Assembly: GCA_029582165.1 (NCBI GenBank)
Contig: CM055890.1
Span: forward strand, 5,207,787-5,271,786
From: Portulaca oleracea
Lineage: Eukaryota; Streptophyta; Magnoliopsida; Caryophyllales; Portulacaceae
Length of the DNA stretch: 64,000 nt
Direction: 5' to 3'
Shown here: positions 10,686 to 21,722 of the stretch, one piece after another
Position numbering within the stretch: position 1 is the first letter of the stretch
How the letters are laid out: the number at the start of each line of letters is the position of its first letter
Position numbers and translations under genes: made by a program
The notes under the pieces: generated by a model
Databases searched by the model: none
Seen by the model: the letters and a program-made list of their open reading frames with translations, nothing else
Told to the model about the DNA's origin: nothing

Positions 10686-12950
10686 TGTAACGCCCCGAAA
10701 AATTAACATACGAAAACGATAAAACTAATAACGGCAAAGCGGAAGACTCAAATCATTTCAAGGGAGTCACTGCCGTATTCCCGAGGGAACAAAAGGCAAA
10801 AGAAAGGAACTAATACTCAACATTAAGCCTTAAAACATAAAGTACGAAAAGACAACACAAATTCAAAACTAAACAACGTAAACTAGTCGGAGGTTCAACA
10901 TGCTAGATTTTATTCAAGACAACTTCTACTTGATTTCCGACGGCCTCACATCTAAGTCCCCCTTTTTCCGTCATACTACTGATCAGTACCGGAAAACAAA
11001 ACATTACAAACATGAGGGGGGAAACCTCAATAATGTCTACCCGTAAAAAGTTAAAAACATTATAAAATTCATTTAAACACATTTTAGGGGAAGGGATACA
11101 TTTCAAACAATTCGAAATTCGTAACACCATTAATTCTTACTGTTCCATGTTTTATTGCGGGCGGGGGTTTCAGTATTGCCCCTCGGAGTCCCAAGGATTG
11201 GCAAAAACATTTACAATCTTTCCATTAATACATCTCATACAATACTCAACATTCCATTTCCACAATCAAACCCATTCGGATGGCGATCGCACTTTTCTCA
11301 ATTCCAAACACTACCAGGCGTAACCTGGTCTCTTGACAGTCTCCCTCACAGGTAAACACATGGTCTTGGGGAGTACTGCCCGAACCCGCATTTTAAACTC
11401 ATAGCAGTTAAATTAGTCAGGTTTGCATGTCCATCTCTTTCCAGTAATAAATCAACATTTCAAACATCAAAACTCTTCACAGGGTCCCCTTATTGGGAAA
11501 ATGAGCAGTACTCTTCACAATCACAAACAACACAAATTTTCATCTAGGGTCCCCTTATTGGGATGCAGTTCAACAAAAACAATTAAAATACTTAAACACA
11601 TCCACAGGGGAATAGGTCATAGACATTACCTGCAGAACTTCACTTCACTTCAAATAACGCACACGGAGCTACCGATTCGTTTCCTCGCTCGGACCTAATA
11701 ATTGAATGTAATTTCTAAAATCAAAACTCACTCACCATGATAGCTAATTCACACTACACATAAGGACTTAACTTAACTATCAGGCATTTATAGCTAAAAC
11801 TACCCTTTTAGGATTCCTAACATATTCCTAAGGTTCCAAGATCAATATGAAACAATCCTAAAACATTTTAAACCCTACTAAAGACATGAAAAACTAAGAT
11901 TACACACTACACATAAGGACTCTATAACAACATGAATTTATTAATATTAATAGGTACATAAATTACTAGTTCAAACTTAATATAGTAACATTATGAAAAA
12001 TAGGCATATGAACTTTACTAACATCATAACTTAATATCATAATATGAAACTTGATACTAATAATAATAATATACACAATAGTGATAAAATGGAAATTTAT
12101 CAGTAATATAGTGAACATTCATAATACCATAATTAAACTCATTATCATGAAATATTTTTCTAACATAAACCCTAGCATATAAAAAGAATAGGAGTAACTT
12201 TCTATCATTAATCAACGTGGATTTACTTAGTACTAGCATGGATATTATATATGAACATTACTAACAACAAAGGACTAATCATGTATCTTTGAAACCATAA
12301 TATCAAAACACAAACACACACTAATCCAACCCTAATACCAAGTTCTAAGACACTAAACATAATTTCCAGATTACCAACCATTATACAACATTTGGTAACA
12401 TATCAACTTGCTTAGACAAACCCAAAACAGTAAACCCATAATAATAATATGTAGAGAGAGAAAATGAGAGTTTAGGGTATACAAACAAGAGTCCAAAGAG
12501 GTGGCGCACGGGTGGCGGTCGGCGGTTGGGTGGTCGACGGGACGGTCCACGAAGGGGCTCGGGGGTCACCGGCGTCGGGGCTGTCGACGGTGACGAGGCA
12601 GTGGCACAGCAGAACCCAAGCAAAACTGACCCGGGTGGAAAGATAAGGCTTCACTGGAGCTTGGCTTCGTCGAGACTGCTGCTGGTGGTGGGGAGTTCGT
12701 CGGAGGTCCGTTCGTTGTCTTCGGAGCGCCGGGGGATGGTGGTTGCAGGAAAACGAGACAGTGGTGGCAGTGGTTCCACGTTAGGGCACGAGAGAGTGAG
12801 AATGTGGTGACGTTTGGAGGGAGTTCGGGGCGGGGTTCTGAGGTGCGGTGGCCGGAGGGATTCGTCGGTGGTCAGGAGGTCGTCGGAGTCATCGGAGGTG
12901 TCGCGGGGTGGTGGTGCCGTGAGGGCGATGGTGTTAGGAGGTAGTGCACG
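10686..12950 (-). mobile_element. 5' LTR of the tRNA-Met-primed element, PBS-proximal part
   Basis: This begins on the plus strand with TGTAACGCCCCGAAAAATTA next to the PBS and is interrupted at 12950 by the CACTA element. The LTR resumes at 17932 and ends at 18643, where the closing sequence is a near-perfect inverted match to the opening (TGTAAAACCCCGGAAAATAT read on the minus strand). The full LTR would be about 2,977 bp. 10687-12450 is AT-rich and holds no recognisable gene. 12480-12950 is strikingly GC-rich with several overlapping open frames on both strands, none recognisable. Confidence 0.7.
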
Positions 12951-13290
12951 CACTGCTAGAAACTATGAATATCTCGACTGCATAAATCGAGTGTTAAAGA
13001 CTTAAACACTCGATTTATACAAAAATCTCGAGTGGAATAACAGTCGAGAAAAGGGACATCGAGAAATGAATAATATCGAGTGTCACTAGACAACTTTGTA
13101 CAGTTTCTTTTTTATTTTTTCCACCCTTGACTTTCGAGTGTCACTAGAGAGCTTAATACAATTTCTTTTTTTATTTTTTTACTTCTTTCTCACTTAATTC
13201 TCGAGTGGCACTAGAAACCTATAAAAAAATAAAAATTAATAGTTTCATGTTCTTTTCGAGTGTCACTGGAAAATTATAAGAAAAAGAATA
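12951..13290. repeat. CACTA left terminal and subterminal repeats
   Basis: After the TIR, a perfect 14-bp inverted repeat (12982-12995 with 13005-13018, core ATAAATCGAGTGTT) forms a hairpin. It is followed by copies of (A/C/T)TCGAGTG(T/G)CACTAG near 13076, 13134, 13201 and 13256. Such arrays are the transposase binding sites (TNPA-type) in CACTA elements; binding here is inferred. Confidence 0.75.
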
Positions 13291-13615
13291 AAAATTAATT
13301 TGTTACTAGTAATTGTTAACAATAACTACGTCAAATTAATTTGCAATAATTATCAATAAATGGAATTAATTATTATTATAAATTTTTAAATAATTAGTGG
13401 AGAGGAGTTATTTACATATATATGGAAATAAAGTAGCTAAATAAAATATGAAGGTAGATGTTTGCCAAAAAAAAATAAATGAAGTATAAATTTTCAATTT
13501 TATTTGCTAATGTACAATACAAATATACAATTAATTATGAAAATAAAAACTCAAAAATAAAAGTTCAGTAAGAATAATAAAAATTACAAATATATATAAT
13601 AAATGAAGCTTTAAT

Positions 13616-13692
13616 CTTAATCTTCATCTTCATCTTCATCATCTTCATCTTCATCTTCATCTTCTTCTTCTTCTTCTTCTTCTTCTTCTTCT
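13616..13692. repeat. (ATCTTC)n/(TTC)n microsatellite
   Basis: A run of CATCTTCATCTT changes to pure TTC repeats. Read on the minus strand it would encode a poly-Arg tail, an artefact of the repeat and not a protein signal. Confidence 0.9.
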
Positions 13693-13898
13693 TCGATCTT
13701 CATCTTCATCTTCATCTACACTATAATCTTCATCATGTTCTTGATAAATATGGAGATATGGATAGAGAGAGATTGAGAGGATGTTGGGAGATATGGGTGT
13801 AAAAAAATGAAGATATGAATAAAATAATATATATAGAGGAGGGAGACTGGAGGGAAAAGAATTGGAGAAGGGAGAGAAATGAATTGTGGTGGTAGTGT

Positions 13899-13946
<48 letters not shown>
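13899..13946. repeat. (TA)n microsatellite
   Basis: About 24 TA dinucleotides in a row inside the CACTA element. A minus-strand reading gives alternating Tyr-Ile, which has no coding value. Confidence 0.9.
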
Positions 13947-13949
<3 letters not shown>

Positions 13950-13999
13950 GTGTTTCAAGTGACACTAGAGAAAAGGTGGGAGACTAAATTATGTGTCAG

Positions 14000-14055
14000 T
14001 CCAAGAAGGCCAAAAACTGACGGAAAGCCAGTCCAAGAAGGCCAAAAACTGACGT
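14000..14055. repeat. Two tandem copies of a 28-bp sequence
   Basis: CAGTCCAAGAAGGCCAAAAA followed by CTGACG occurs twice in succession just before the left breakpoint of the large duplication (14070). Copy B lacks this region, because the duplication starts to its right. Confidence 0.7.
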
Positions 14056-14188
14056 ACCGTTGCTTGAGTAAAAACATTATGTGTCGGTTAGCACCTACAT
14101 TATGAGGCCACACACTAAAATACCAAAATGTTAGTTTATTATATGTATTTATTGACGTAAATAAATAAATAAATAAAACTATTTAACA

Positions 14189-16164
14189 TCAACAACATCC
14201 ATACCTTCCTTCGCATGGTCGAATCACATACTTATCACCCATCTTTTCAACATTCTTCCGCGGCACCTCTATCCACTGTTTGTACTCCGCATTCTCTTCC
14301 TCCTCCTTTTCCTCTTCCTCTTCATCTCCCTCTCCCTCTCCCTCTCCTTCTCCCTCTCCATCTCCATCTCTATATCCCTCTCCCTCTCCCTCTCCCTCTC
14401 CCTCTCCATCTCCATCACCCCTTCCCCCTCCCTCCCCCTCCTCCCCATATTCATGCCCAGTGGATTGTTCATGCATCTCCAAACTGGTGGATGGGGATGC
14501 GGTCACATGTCTCTCCTGATTTATGTGTCGAGATGCGAGCTCACACATCTCCTGGTTAGAGGGTGTATTGTAGTTATGAAACATACCCCCGGGGTTAACC
14601 ATTACGTTATCTCCAAAGAAGTAATTCATTCCTTCAACCATGGAATGATCTAGTATGGTACCCGTCACGACATTTGAGGAGTCCATTTGAGAATTGAATG
14701 GAGTCTGGCTCGATATAGTCTCCATTTAAGGGATGTATAGAGTCTGGCTCGAGTTGGCCTCCCCTCGTCCACGTGTACGTTGGATCCCTCCACGTGTTTA
14801 TCCTACTTTCAATATCGTTTATCCTTATGCACTTCGACGAATGGGCACAACTTTGGTGTACGTGCGCCTCGTACAGGTGTATTGTCAAACCATTCACACA
14901 TAAACAAGACACACACCCTATTCGTGTGGCCCATATAGTGTAATGCAACAACTTCTTGGAGAACACCATATAAGTCATCAACAAATCCACCCTCCCCAGT
15001 TCCTTTCACACACACTCCGGCACTATAGGAAGCGAAATTATTACTCCTTGCTTGTGTATGGAACATGAACCCATTCACCCGATAAGCACTCCAAGTGGTC
15101 ACCTTAGGGGAAGGCTTTGAAGCTAACTGGTAAAGTTGTATATGACGTTCATCATCGTAAAAACGAATTGCGCCCCAATTCTCCTACAATGTGTTAGCAT
15201 ACATCAAATAAAGGGTTGAATAATGAGAAACAAAGCTAATGATGAAACCCTAAAGACACCTTCTTCGCGCTTATTTTCAGCATGCCATCTCATATGCGCC
15301 GCAGTGTTTTTGGAGGCATACAAACGTTGGAGTCTAGGCGTTAATGGAAAGTAGAACATCCTCTTATATGGAATAGATTTATTTCTATTACTTGACGAGT
15401 TTTCTAACTTTTACCTAGGATGCCTACAAAATTTACATTCATCAAGAAGAGAATCATCCTTATAGTAAATCATGCATCCATCAGGGCAACAGTCAATTGT
15501 TTCATAACTCATCCCCAACTTCTTCACTTTCTTTTTCAACTCATTGTAATTTTTCGGAACAAGGTTTGGTTGAGGGCAGCTCCATGATATCGTCCATTGC
15601 TTGCTCAGTCAAATTGTGCCTCGACTTTTGACTCATAAGTCTCACTGCATTAGAAAACTCAGTGTGAGTAGCGCACCCTTCCCATAGAGGTCGTTGAGCA
15701 GCTTCAAGCATATCATAGAACTCTTGTGCTTGTGCATTAGGTAACTCGTTCGCCATGATGAAATTATTCATCATATCTTCCGCCCTATCGATGTACGTTG
15801 GCTGGTTGGCTTCATTATTTGTGTGATGACTACTCGTTGGTTCAGATTCATCATAGGCGTCGTCACCACTACTAGCTCCATAGTCAAAGTCACCATTTAA
15901 TTCCCCATGGCATGTCCAGTACCAATATCTCTCCACAAATCCCCACATATGCAAATGAACTTTTACTTCCGCGGGGGACAATATTTTAATATTCTTACAC
16001 TTCACACAAGGACATCTATATTTTCCAGTTCGCTCGTACTCGTAGGATGACATCCTAGCGAATTGGTCAAAATTCTCTACGCCAACAGCCCAATCTTGCC
16101 TAATAACTCTCCTATGTGGCTCAAGCCTCTTATACATCCACTGACGATGTGGTGGCCCCTCCAT
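14189..16164 (-). pseudogene. CACTA TNP2-like transposase remnant, copy A
   Basis: The product would be a CACTA transposase; only its ends remain. The N-terminus starts at ATG 16164 (MEGPPHRQWMYKRL) and carries the transposase-associated domain with a cysteine motif (YRCPCVKCKN). A 14-bp deletion near 15582, between two AGCTC repeats, shifts the frame relative to copy B. Beyond it, readable TNP2-style sequence continues (IDCCPDGCMIYYKDDS, then PLTPRLQRLYASK). The DDE-type Transposase_21 core is absent. The next recognisable part is a DUF4216-like region (15102-14809; LYGVLQEVVALHYMGH, FMCEWFDN). Last comes an acidic Gly-Glu repeat tail (14725-14189) built on a hexanucleotide repeat. Inactive. 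Confidence 0.8.
14318..14415. repeat. (CCCTCT)n hexanucleotide minisatellite
   Basis: Repeats of CCCTCT with CCATCT variants encode the Gly-Glu/Gly-Asp tract of the CACTA C-terminal remnant on the minus strand. Copy B (37083-37155) is shorter by several repeats, so it has changed length since the duplication. Confidence 0.85.
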
Positions 16165-17380
16165 AATATCGATCTAATTAATAGTAGAATGAAAACGAAA
16201 TTATTAAATATAAAAGTTACATCCACTGACAATGATAATGTACATTATCAAATTATTAAATATAAAAATGACGTACATTATCAAATGACTAAATATAAAA
16301 GTTACGTACGGACAAACTAAATTGTTAAAGATTATACTTATAATACTCAATCTTTTTATATGATAATGAAATTAACGAACTAGATTACTGATTAATATAA
16401 CATAATTTTAATTTTAAAAAATGAATATAATACAAAATTACCTTAACAAGACGAATTGTCAAGTTCTTCAATTCACTTTGAGATAGAGCAAATTCCAAAT
16501 TGTTGGCCTAGAAGTAAAAAAAAAAAAAAAATTCCAAATGTAGTTATAAACATTGTGACAATATATATGATAATATATGATAATTATTAATAAGTGTAAA
16601 GATACTAATTAATTTCCTTCAAATTTTTCAATAAACTCACAAATAAAACTCTAACTAATTTAATTTCATCTGTAATTAAATTGAACTCTAAACCTAATTA
16701 CACTTAATTATATCTAACTAATTAAATATAAATTACACATAATGAATTTAATTTCAAAAATCTCGTGGGGTGGATGACATCCTAGTAATTTGGTGGAATG
16801 ACATCATACATATGGGATAAATTTAACCTCAATATATAAATATAAATTATATATAATGAATTAAATATAAATTACTCATAGTTCTCGTCGAAAAATAAAA
16901 ACACACAAGAAATTTATAATACCATATCTTTTTAATTCAAGCAAGGTAAAAATATATAATTACAAAGATCAACATAAAACATCACAACATTTACCATATT
17001 ATACACAAATTACTCAATTTTTTCACATGATAATGAAATAACTAACTAAATTACTTATTAATAATATAATTTTTAAAAAAAATGTAATATAAAATTACCT
17101 TTAACAATTTTTGGTGGAGATAAATTGGAGCACACCGAATTCTTCTATCTCTTCCCAAATTTGAAAGTGAGAAGTGAAAATGTAATTTTGAAAGTGAGAA
17201 GTGAAAATGTAATTTTGAAAGTGAGCCGGAATATACAATGAGAATTGGCATATACAATGAGAATTGAGATAGAGAAGATAGAGTAATTAATAATGAAATA
17301 AATGTAATGTTAATATTTTCACCTACCAATTTTTACCGTTCAAACTTATCATAATTTTCCTATTTTTATTTTTTTTCCTC
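16165..17380. other. AT-rich noncoding interior of CACTA, copy A
   Basis: Very AT-rich, with no recognisable gene. It includes short tandem repeats: a TTACGTACG/ATATAAAA pattern at 16200-16320, and a 28-bp sequence (TTGAAAGTGAGAAGTGAAAA plus TGTAATTT) repeated at 17160-17220. Copy B has the same at 38919-40140. Confidence 0.6.
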
Positions 17381-17931
17381 TTTCTCGAGTGGCACTAGAT
17401 CCTTTTTTTTTTCTTTTCCTTTTTCTTCTTTATGTTTCTCGAGTGCCTCTAGCTAAGATTTTATTTTTTTTCTTTTCCTTTTTCTTCTATTGTGTTTTTC
17501 GAGTGGCACTTGATTTGTATTCATTTTTTTTTTCTTTTCCTTTTTCTTTATGAGTCTCTAGATTTAACTTTTTTATTTTTATTTTTTGCTTTTTAATAGT
17601 AATTTTATTTTATTTAATTTTTATCATTTCTTTGTCTTTTTCTTAGGCTCTCAATTGTCCCTCAGAAACTTTTGATTTTAATTTTTTTCCTTCATATATG
17701 AATGGTAATTTTATTTAATTTTCCTTTTTTTCTTTTTTTTGGAGTGTCTCTACCTCGAGTGGCCATTGAGATGCTTCCATTTTTTTTTTTAAATTCTTGT
17801 GTGACATTGATTTCTTGTTGCACTCGATATTTCAATTTTTTAATTTTAGTTTTATATATTAGCTTTACATTTTCGACTGGTTTCTTCCACTCGAGATATT
17901 ACACTCGACAATTACAAGATTTCTACCAGTG
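17381..17931. repeat. CACTA right subterminal repeats and TIR
   Basis: Copies of CTCGAGTGGCACTAG and variants lie near 17384, 17437, 17499, 17754 and 17890 within T-rich sequence. The TIR ends at 17931, followed by the ACG target duplication (17932-17934). Confidence 0.8.
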
Positions 17932-18643
17932 ACGTAGGGTTTGGTTGGGGAAAACAATAGCACAAAAAGAAGGAAAAGAAAGAAGAGGAGGAGGAGGAGG
18001 AAGAAGAAGAAGAAGAAGAAGAAGAAGAAGAAGAAGAAGAAGAAGAAGAAGAAATGGAGGAAGGAGAGGAGAATGGAGAGAAGCTGGGGTGGCGGTGGTT
18101 TGCTCGTCCAGCAACAACATGTAGCAACAGCAGTAAAATAGTACTGCATTAGGGAAGAAAAAACTAGGAGAAAGAGAGAGAGGAGAGAGAGAGACACGTG
18201 TGGATGAGACATTGGGCAAGGGAAATGGTTTGCATGGGTAGTGGAGTATCAAATTTGCAGCAATACGGTTAAAAACAACTTGGGAAAGGGTTTTGGTAAA
18301 ATCAGAAGAAATAAGAAAGAAACGGATGGGTAAAGTGATGTCATCCCCATCACATCATCAAAACAATAAAAAGAAACACTCCTAAAAAAATAATAATATA
18401 AATCCCCAAAAATTAATAACAGATAATATAATAAGAATCAGATAAAATTTCCACAACTGATAAAAATAAATTATGCCCGAAACCCAAAAATTCCTAACTG
18501 ATATTTTTAAGATTCTAAAAATTCCAACGAACTCACTCGCAATCCTTAAAGCTCCGTGTGAAACAGATAAACATAGTAACTGATAAAAACATTCGTTAGG
18601 CAATTTTAAGGGCAACTACATTAATATTTTCCGGGGTTTTACA
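17932..18643 (-). mobile_element. 5' LTR of the tRNA-Met-primed element, distal part (copy A)
   Basis: The LTR resumes after the CACTA target duplication and ends at 18643 with ...CCGGGGTTTTACA, the inverted partner of the TGTAACGCCCCG at 10686. A (GAA)n tract lies at 18000-18053. The sequence outside (TTCCG, 18644-18648) is Copia integrase coding sequence and should be the 5-bp target duplication. Open frames over the (GAA)n tract are low-complexity artefacts. Confidence 0.7.
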
Positions 18644-19311
18644 TTCCGTTTAAAGGGAATTTTAGTACCCCATATAAGTTGTTGAACCAAATAAAACCAA
18701 ATCTAAAGTATTTTAAGATTTGGGGTTGTAGGGCCATTGTAAGGGTCCTGGAACCTAAGAAAAGGAAATTAGGTAAAAGGGGAATTGAGTGCATCTTTAT
18801 AGGCTATGCTCAAGATAACAAAGCCTATAAGTTTTTAGTGGTTGAGCCAAAAGTACATATCGGTAAATATCATTATGGAATCAATAGATGCTATTTTTTA
18901 TGAGACTAGGTTCTCTTCAATTCCTAGACCTAAAGATAGCTCAAGAAATTGTTCTTCTTATTGAGCCTTGTGATGAAAATCATTAGGATACTTCCATACA
19001 AGATGATCTTCCAAGTCATGATGAAGAAGATGAAAGTATTGAATTAAGGAAGAGGTAAAGATCAAGGAACCAAAGGATTTTGGTTTGGACTTCTTTGTTT
19101 ATTTGGTACAAGGATCAAGAGACTCAATTACAAGTGAGATCCTATGTGTGTACAACATTGATAAAGATCCAAAGACTTTTAAAGAAGCTATGCAATCTCA
19201 TGATGCTTCTTTGTGGAAAGAAGCGGTACAAGATGAGATTTATGCTATGAGGGAAAATAATGTTTGGATATTGGTAGATCTTCCTCCAAGAAGTAAACCA
19301 ATTACCTTTAA
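18644..19311 (+). pseudogene. Ty1/Copia integrase C-terminus to RT N-terminus, copy A, part 1
   Basis: The plus strand encodes the end of a Copia integrase and the linker to RT: KPNLKYFKIWGCRAIV, GIECIFIGYAQDNKAYKFLV, then in a shifted frame IDAIFYETRFSSIPRPKD, and finally FKEAMQSHDASLWKEAVQDE with NVWILVDLPPRSKPI. These are family landmarks of Copia pol. Frameshifts after 18850 and stops show it is dead. It is entered on the left by the tRNA-Met-primed LTR element (at 18643) and on the right by the Harbinger-like element (19312). The coding sequence resumes at 21723. Confidence 0.85.
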
Positions 19312-19499
19312 GGGCCCGTTTGGTGAGAATTCTGGAATGGGATGGAAATGGAATTAGAATCCTAGAGGGTTGGGTATGGAATTAGATTCCAAAATACAAA
19401 GTGTTTGGTGAAAAATTAGAATGAAATTAAAATCGAACAAAAAAAAAATTGTTTGGCTAGCAAGTTTGTAATGGAATCAAATTTATTATTTACTAAAAT

Positions 19500-20770
19500 A
19501 ATTGTAAACCATTGTGATGGAGTTCCATCTACACCAGCATTTCTCATGGACATTGCAAGGGACCAAGGGAGGACTTTCTATCCTGAGAGTTTCAGCAGGT
19601 CTTTTGCAAACCTGGACCTGGCTGGAAACTCAGGAGGGATTAAGTCCCTCCTACAGCAAGCATAGGAAAGCCATGACAGACAGGTCCTAGGGGAGTTTTG
19701 AAGCATTGAAGGGTAGCAAGTTGATCACCCCTGGAGCCTGTGCAAAGGGCAGCTTTGGCCTTAGAACCAAAGTCCAATTGATGCAATTGGACCTTGGCAG
19801 AACCCCAACCTATGAAATCAGGGTTCATGTCTGTTACAAGGTCAAATGCAGGTTGCAGAAGACATGGCAATGGCATCTGGTGGTTTCTATGTAATCCTTG
19901 GCTCAAGTATGTGCACTGATCGAGGAGTGCAAGTGTGTGTTGTTCCAGAACATTTGCTTCAGCCAAATTGCTTAGATAGTGCAAGTTACATCAAGCAGCT
20001 GGACAGTTTTGGTATTTCCAGCATTAATAAGGTCATTTGGTCATTTTCCCCTTTAATGATCGAATGCCCTTGCTAGCTAATATAATCAGCTACTCTCAGA
20101 AGCCAAGGGAGATTAAAATAACTCAGTGGAAGCATGACTAAGGCAAGAAGAAGTAGCTGCTAGCCCAATCAGAACCAGCCAGCCACTTTTGTTTTAATTT
20201 TTCTGTATCTTTGATACAATATGATGTAATTATACTTTGTATTAGTCTTAAGTAGCTCAATTAGGCTTGTTAATTGAGCTTAGTAATATTTTAGAGGTTT
20301 CTTCCAGCTTAGGAAACCTTAATAGCTCGGTTAGAAGGCAACCTTGTATACTATCAAATTTTGCCATCATTTTCAATCAATGAATGAGTGAATGTTTATG
20401 AAATCAGTAGAGCTTGCTCCTGTGGGTCTGTGAGTGCCTCTAAAACTATCAATTCTTTCTACTTGTCTGTAACTAAGCTTTGGCAAGCTTAGCATGTGTT
20501 AAGTAGAGCTCAGATTGTGTCCTGGTGGTGTGGACTGTATCCAGAACATAGCCTAGGTATTGCCCTTGTGTTTCCTACTGTAGTGTGGTCTGTATCAGTT
20601 GGATACACAGGTTTCCTTGTTTTCCTTCTTTGTTTTTCACTCCTTGATGCTTTTCCATTCCTAGGAAAAGCTTTGGTAAAACAAACAAGGCCAGGGAGGG
20701 TCTTTGGTGTTGTCCAGCTCAAGTGCACTTTGATTAAGTTGAGCTGCACATACATTACATGGTTATATCT
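19500..20770 (+). other. Unclassified insert inside the Harbinger-like element, copy A
   Basis: Less AT-rich than its surroundings, with no recognisable protein. It has a perfect hairpin (AGCTCAATTA 20254-20263 with TAATTGAGCT 20271-20280). It also has a T-rich run ending CAATCAATGAATGAGTGAAT (20376-20395), a style seen in LTR R/U5 regions. I could not fix TG...CA edges or a target duplication, so a solo LTR is only a suggestion. Copy B lacks two blocks of 67 and 68 bp that copy A has. Confidence 0.3.
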
Positions 20771-20878
20771 TTGTTTACTATTATATAATTAAATATTACC
20801 TTACTTAATATAATATAATTTTAGATTTAAGAATTTTGTTAATTGAAAACATACACATACAAATTTACTATTTTTTTC

Positions 20879-20917
<39 letters not shown>

Positions 20918-20937
20918 CATAACAATAATAATAATAT
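20879..20937. repeat. (AAT)n microsatellite
   Basis: Imperfect AAT repeats, longer than the equivalent run in copy B (43535-43572), so it has changed length since the duplication. Confidence 0.9.
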
Positions 20938-21138
20938 ATAGCAAATATTAATTGCCATATTTCCTCCCCATCTTCCTCTGCCCCTCTGCCTTGTTCCTCC
21001 TTTTCGTATTTCACAGGTCCACCAACCACCAATCCCCCCCAATCCCTCATCTCACCTCCTTCTACCTTCATTTTCCTTTCCGAGAAACTACTGCTCATCT
21101 CCTCTATCTCCATTCCTTCTGAATTTTTTAAATCCGCC

Positions 21139-21306
21139 TCCATAGAAGTAGAATCCACCGCCATAAAAGTGTAATACGAGCAATGAAACTTTCTGGTTAG
21201 GGTTTAGGCCAGTCAGCTTGTGCATACGTACGAACACTCTTGTTTCCGGCAAAACGACATCTTCTTTATACTTGATGCCGGTGAGTGGGTCGACGCCCAG
21301 CGGGAA
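21139..21306 (-). pseudogene. Captured fragment of a plant carboxylesterase gene, copy A
   Basis: Read on the minus strand, about 56 codons resemble the N-terminal part of plant carboxylesterases (CXE, alpha/beta hydrolase). The order is LGVDPLTGIKYKEDVVLPET, then LNPNQKVSLLVLHF, then YGGGFYF, which corresponds to the HGGGF oxyanion-hole motif with His replaced by Tyr. The catalytic Ser-Asp-His part is absent. The frame opens at 21429 but the first 40 residues look unrelated. The fragment lies within the Harbinger-like element, so I infer capture of host gene sequence. Copy B carries the same fragment. Confidence 0.6.
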
Positions 21307-21722
21307 TAAAGGTTTGGTGTCGGTGAATAGGTCGGTGGAAGCAGTCGTCGGTTTTAATGGTGGCCATTGACACCATGAGTTCTCCCATTTTGGCTTGGAT
21401 AGCATCGTTGGTTGGTGGATGAGATTCAATTGACAATAGTTGAGAAAACAATTTTTGTGGGAGGTATCAAAACATTGACGCCATGAATTGGATCGATGAT
21501 TTTAATTTTTCTTGTTTCTTTTAAATATATAGACAATCCCTTAGGGATTGAAACTCATTCCCCTCATAGTTGAGAGGTATCAAATTCCCCCCATTTAGGT
21601 GGGATAAGGAATTCCAGGGAATTGAAATCTCATTCGACTTTGTGTTCTCCAAACAAAAAAATTATGGAATTAGAGCCCATTCCATATCCATTCCATTCCT
21701 TTTTGGTTCACCAAACATACCC

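Larger units (their letters stand above)
12951..17931 (-). mobile_element. CACTA DNA transposon (En/Spm type), complete ends, internally deleted
   Basis: The element starts CACTGCTAGAAA and ends TTTCTACCAGTG, imperfect terminal inverted repeats beginning CACTG. It is flanked on both sides by ACG, the 3-bp target duplication typical of the superfamily. Both ends are packed with subterminal copies of a TCGAGTG(G/T)CACTAG motif. Coding remnants lie on the minus strand (14189-16164): a TNP2 N-terminal region, a DUF4216-like region and a repetitive acidic C-terminus, but no transposase catalytic core. It is therefore non-autonomous. It sits in the LTR of the tRNA-Met-primed element. The 22.8-kb duplication starts inside it at 14070. 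Confidence 0.9.
19312..21722. mobile_element. Harbinger-like DNA transposon with captured gene fragment, copy A
   Basis: The element begins GGGCCCGTTTGGTGAG and ends CTCACCAAAC-type sequence (...GGTTCACCAAACATACCC). It is flanked by TAA on both sides and excises cleanly from the Copia reading frame. Imperfect TIRs extend about 40 bp (GGAATGGGATGGAAATGGAA against GGAATGGAATGGATATGGAA inverted). The 3-bp TAA duplication and terminal GGG fit PIF/Harbinger (Tourist-like). No transposase is visible, so it is non-autonomous. Inside are an unclassified, possibly LTR-like stretch (about 19500-20770), an (AAT)n repeat and a carboxylesterase fragment. Confidence 0.7.

Noticed and set aside
12526..13005. 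GC-rich frames as a host gene exon
   Set aside because: Frames overlap on both strands, have no recognisable domain, and the region lies within an LTR.
13657..13965. Minus-strand frame with poly-Arg and Tyr-Ile runs
   Set aside because: It is the (TTC)n and (TA)n microsatellites translated; no real protein signal.
14215..14559. Pro/Leu-rich plus-strand frame
   Set aside because: Antisense translation of the hexanucleotide repeat in the CACTA remnant.
17865..18252. Overlapping frames rich in Phe, Ser or Leu (and Lys/Glu on the other strand)
   Set aside because: They are translations of a (GAA)n tract in LTR sequence, repeated with a different length in copy B.
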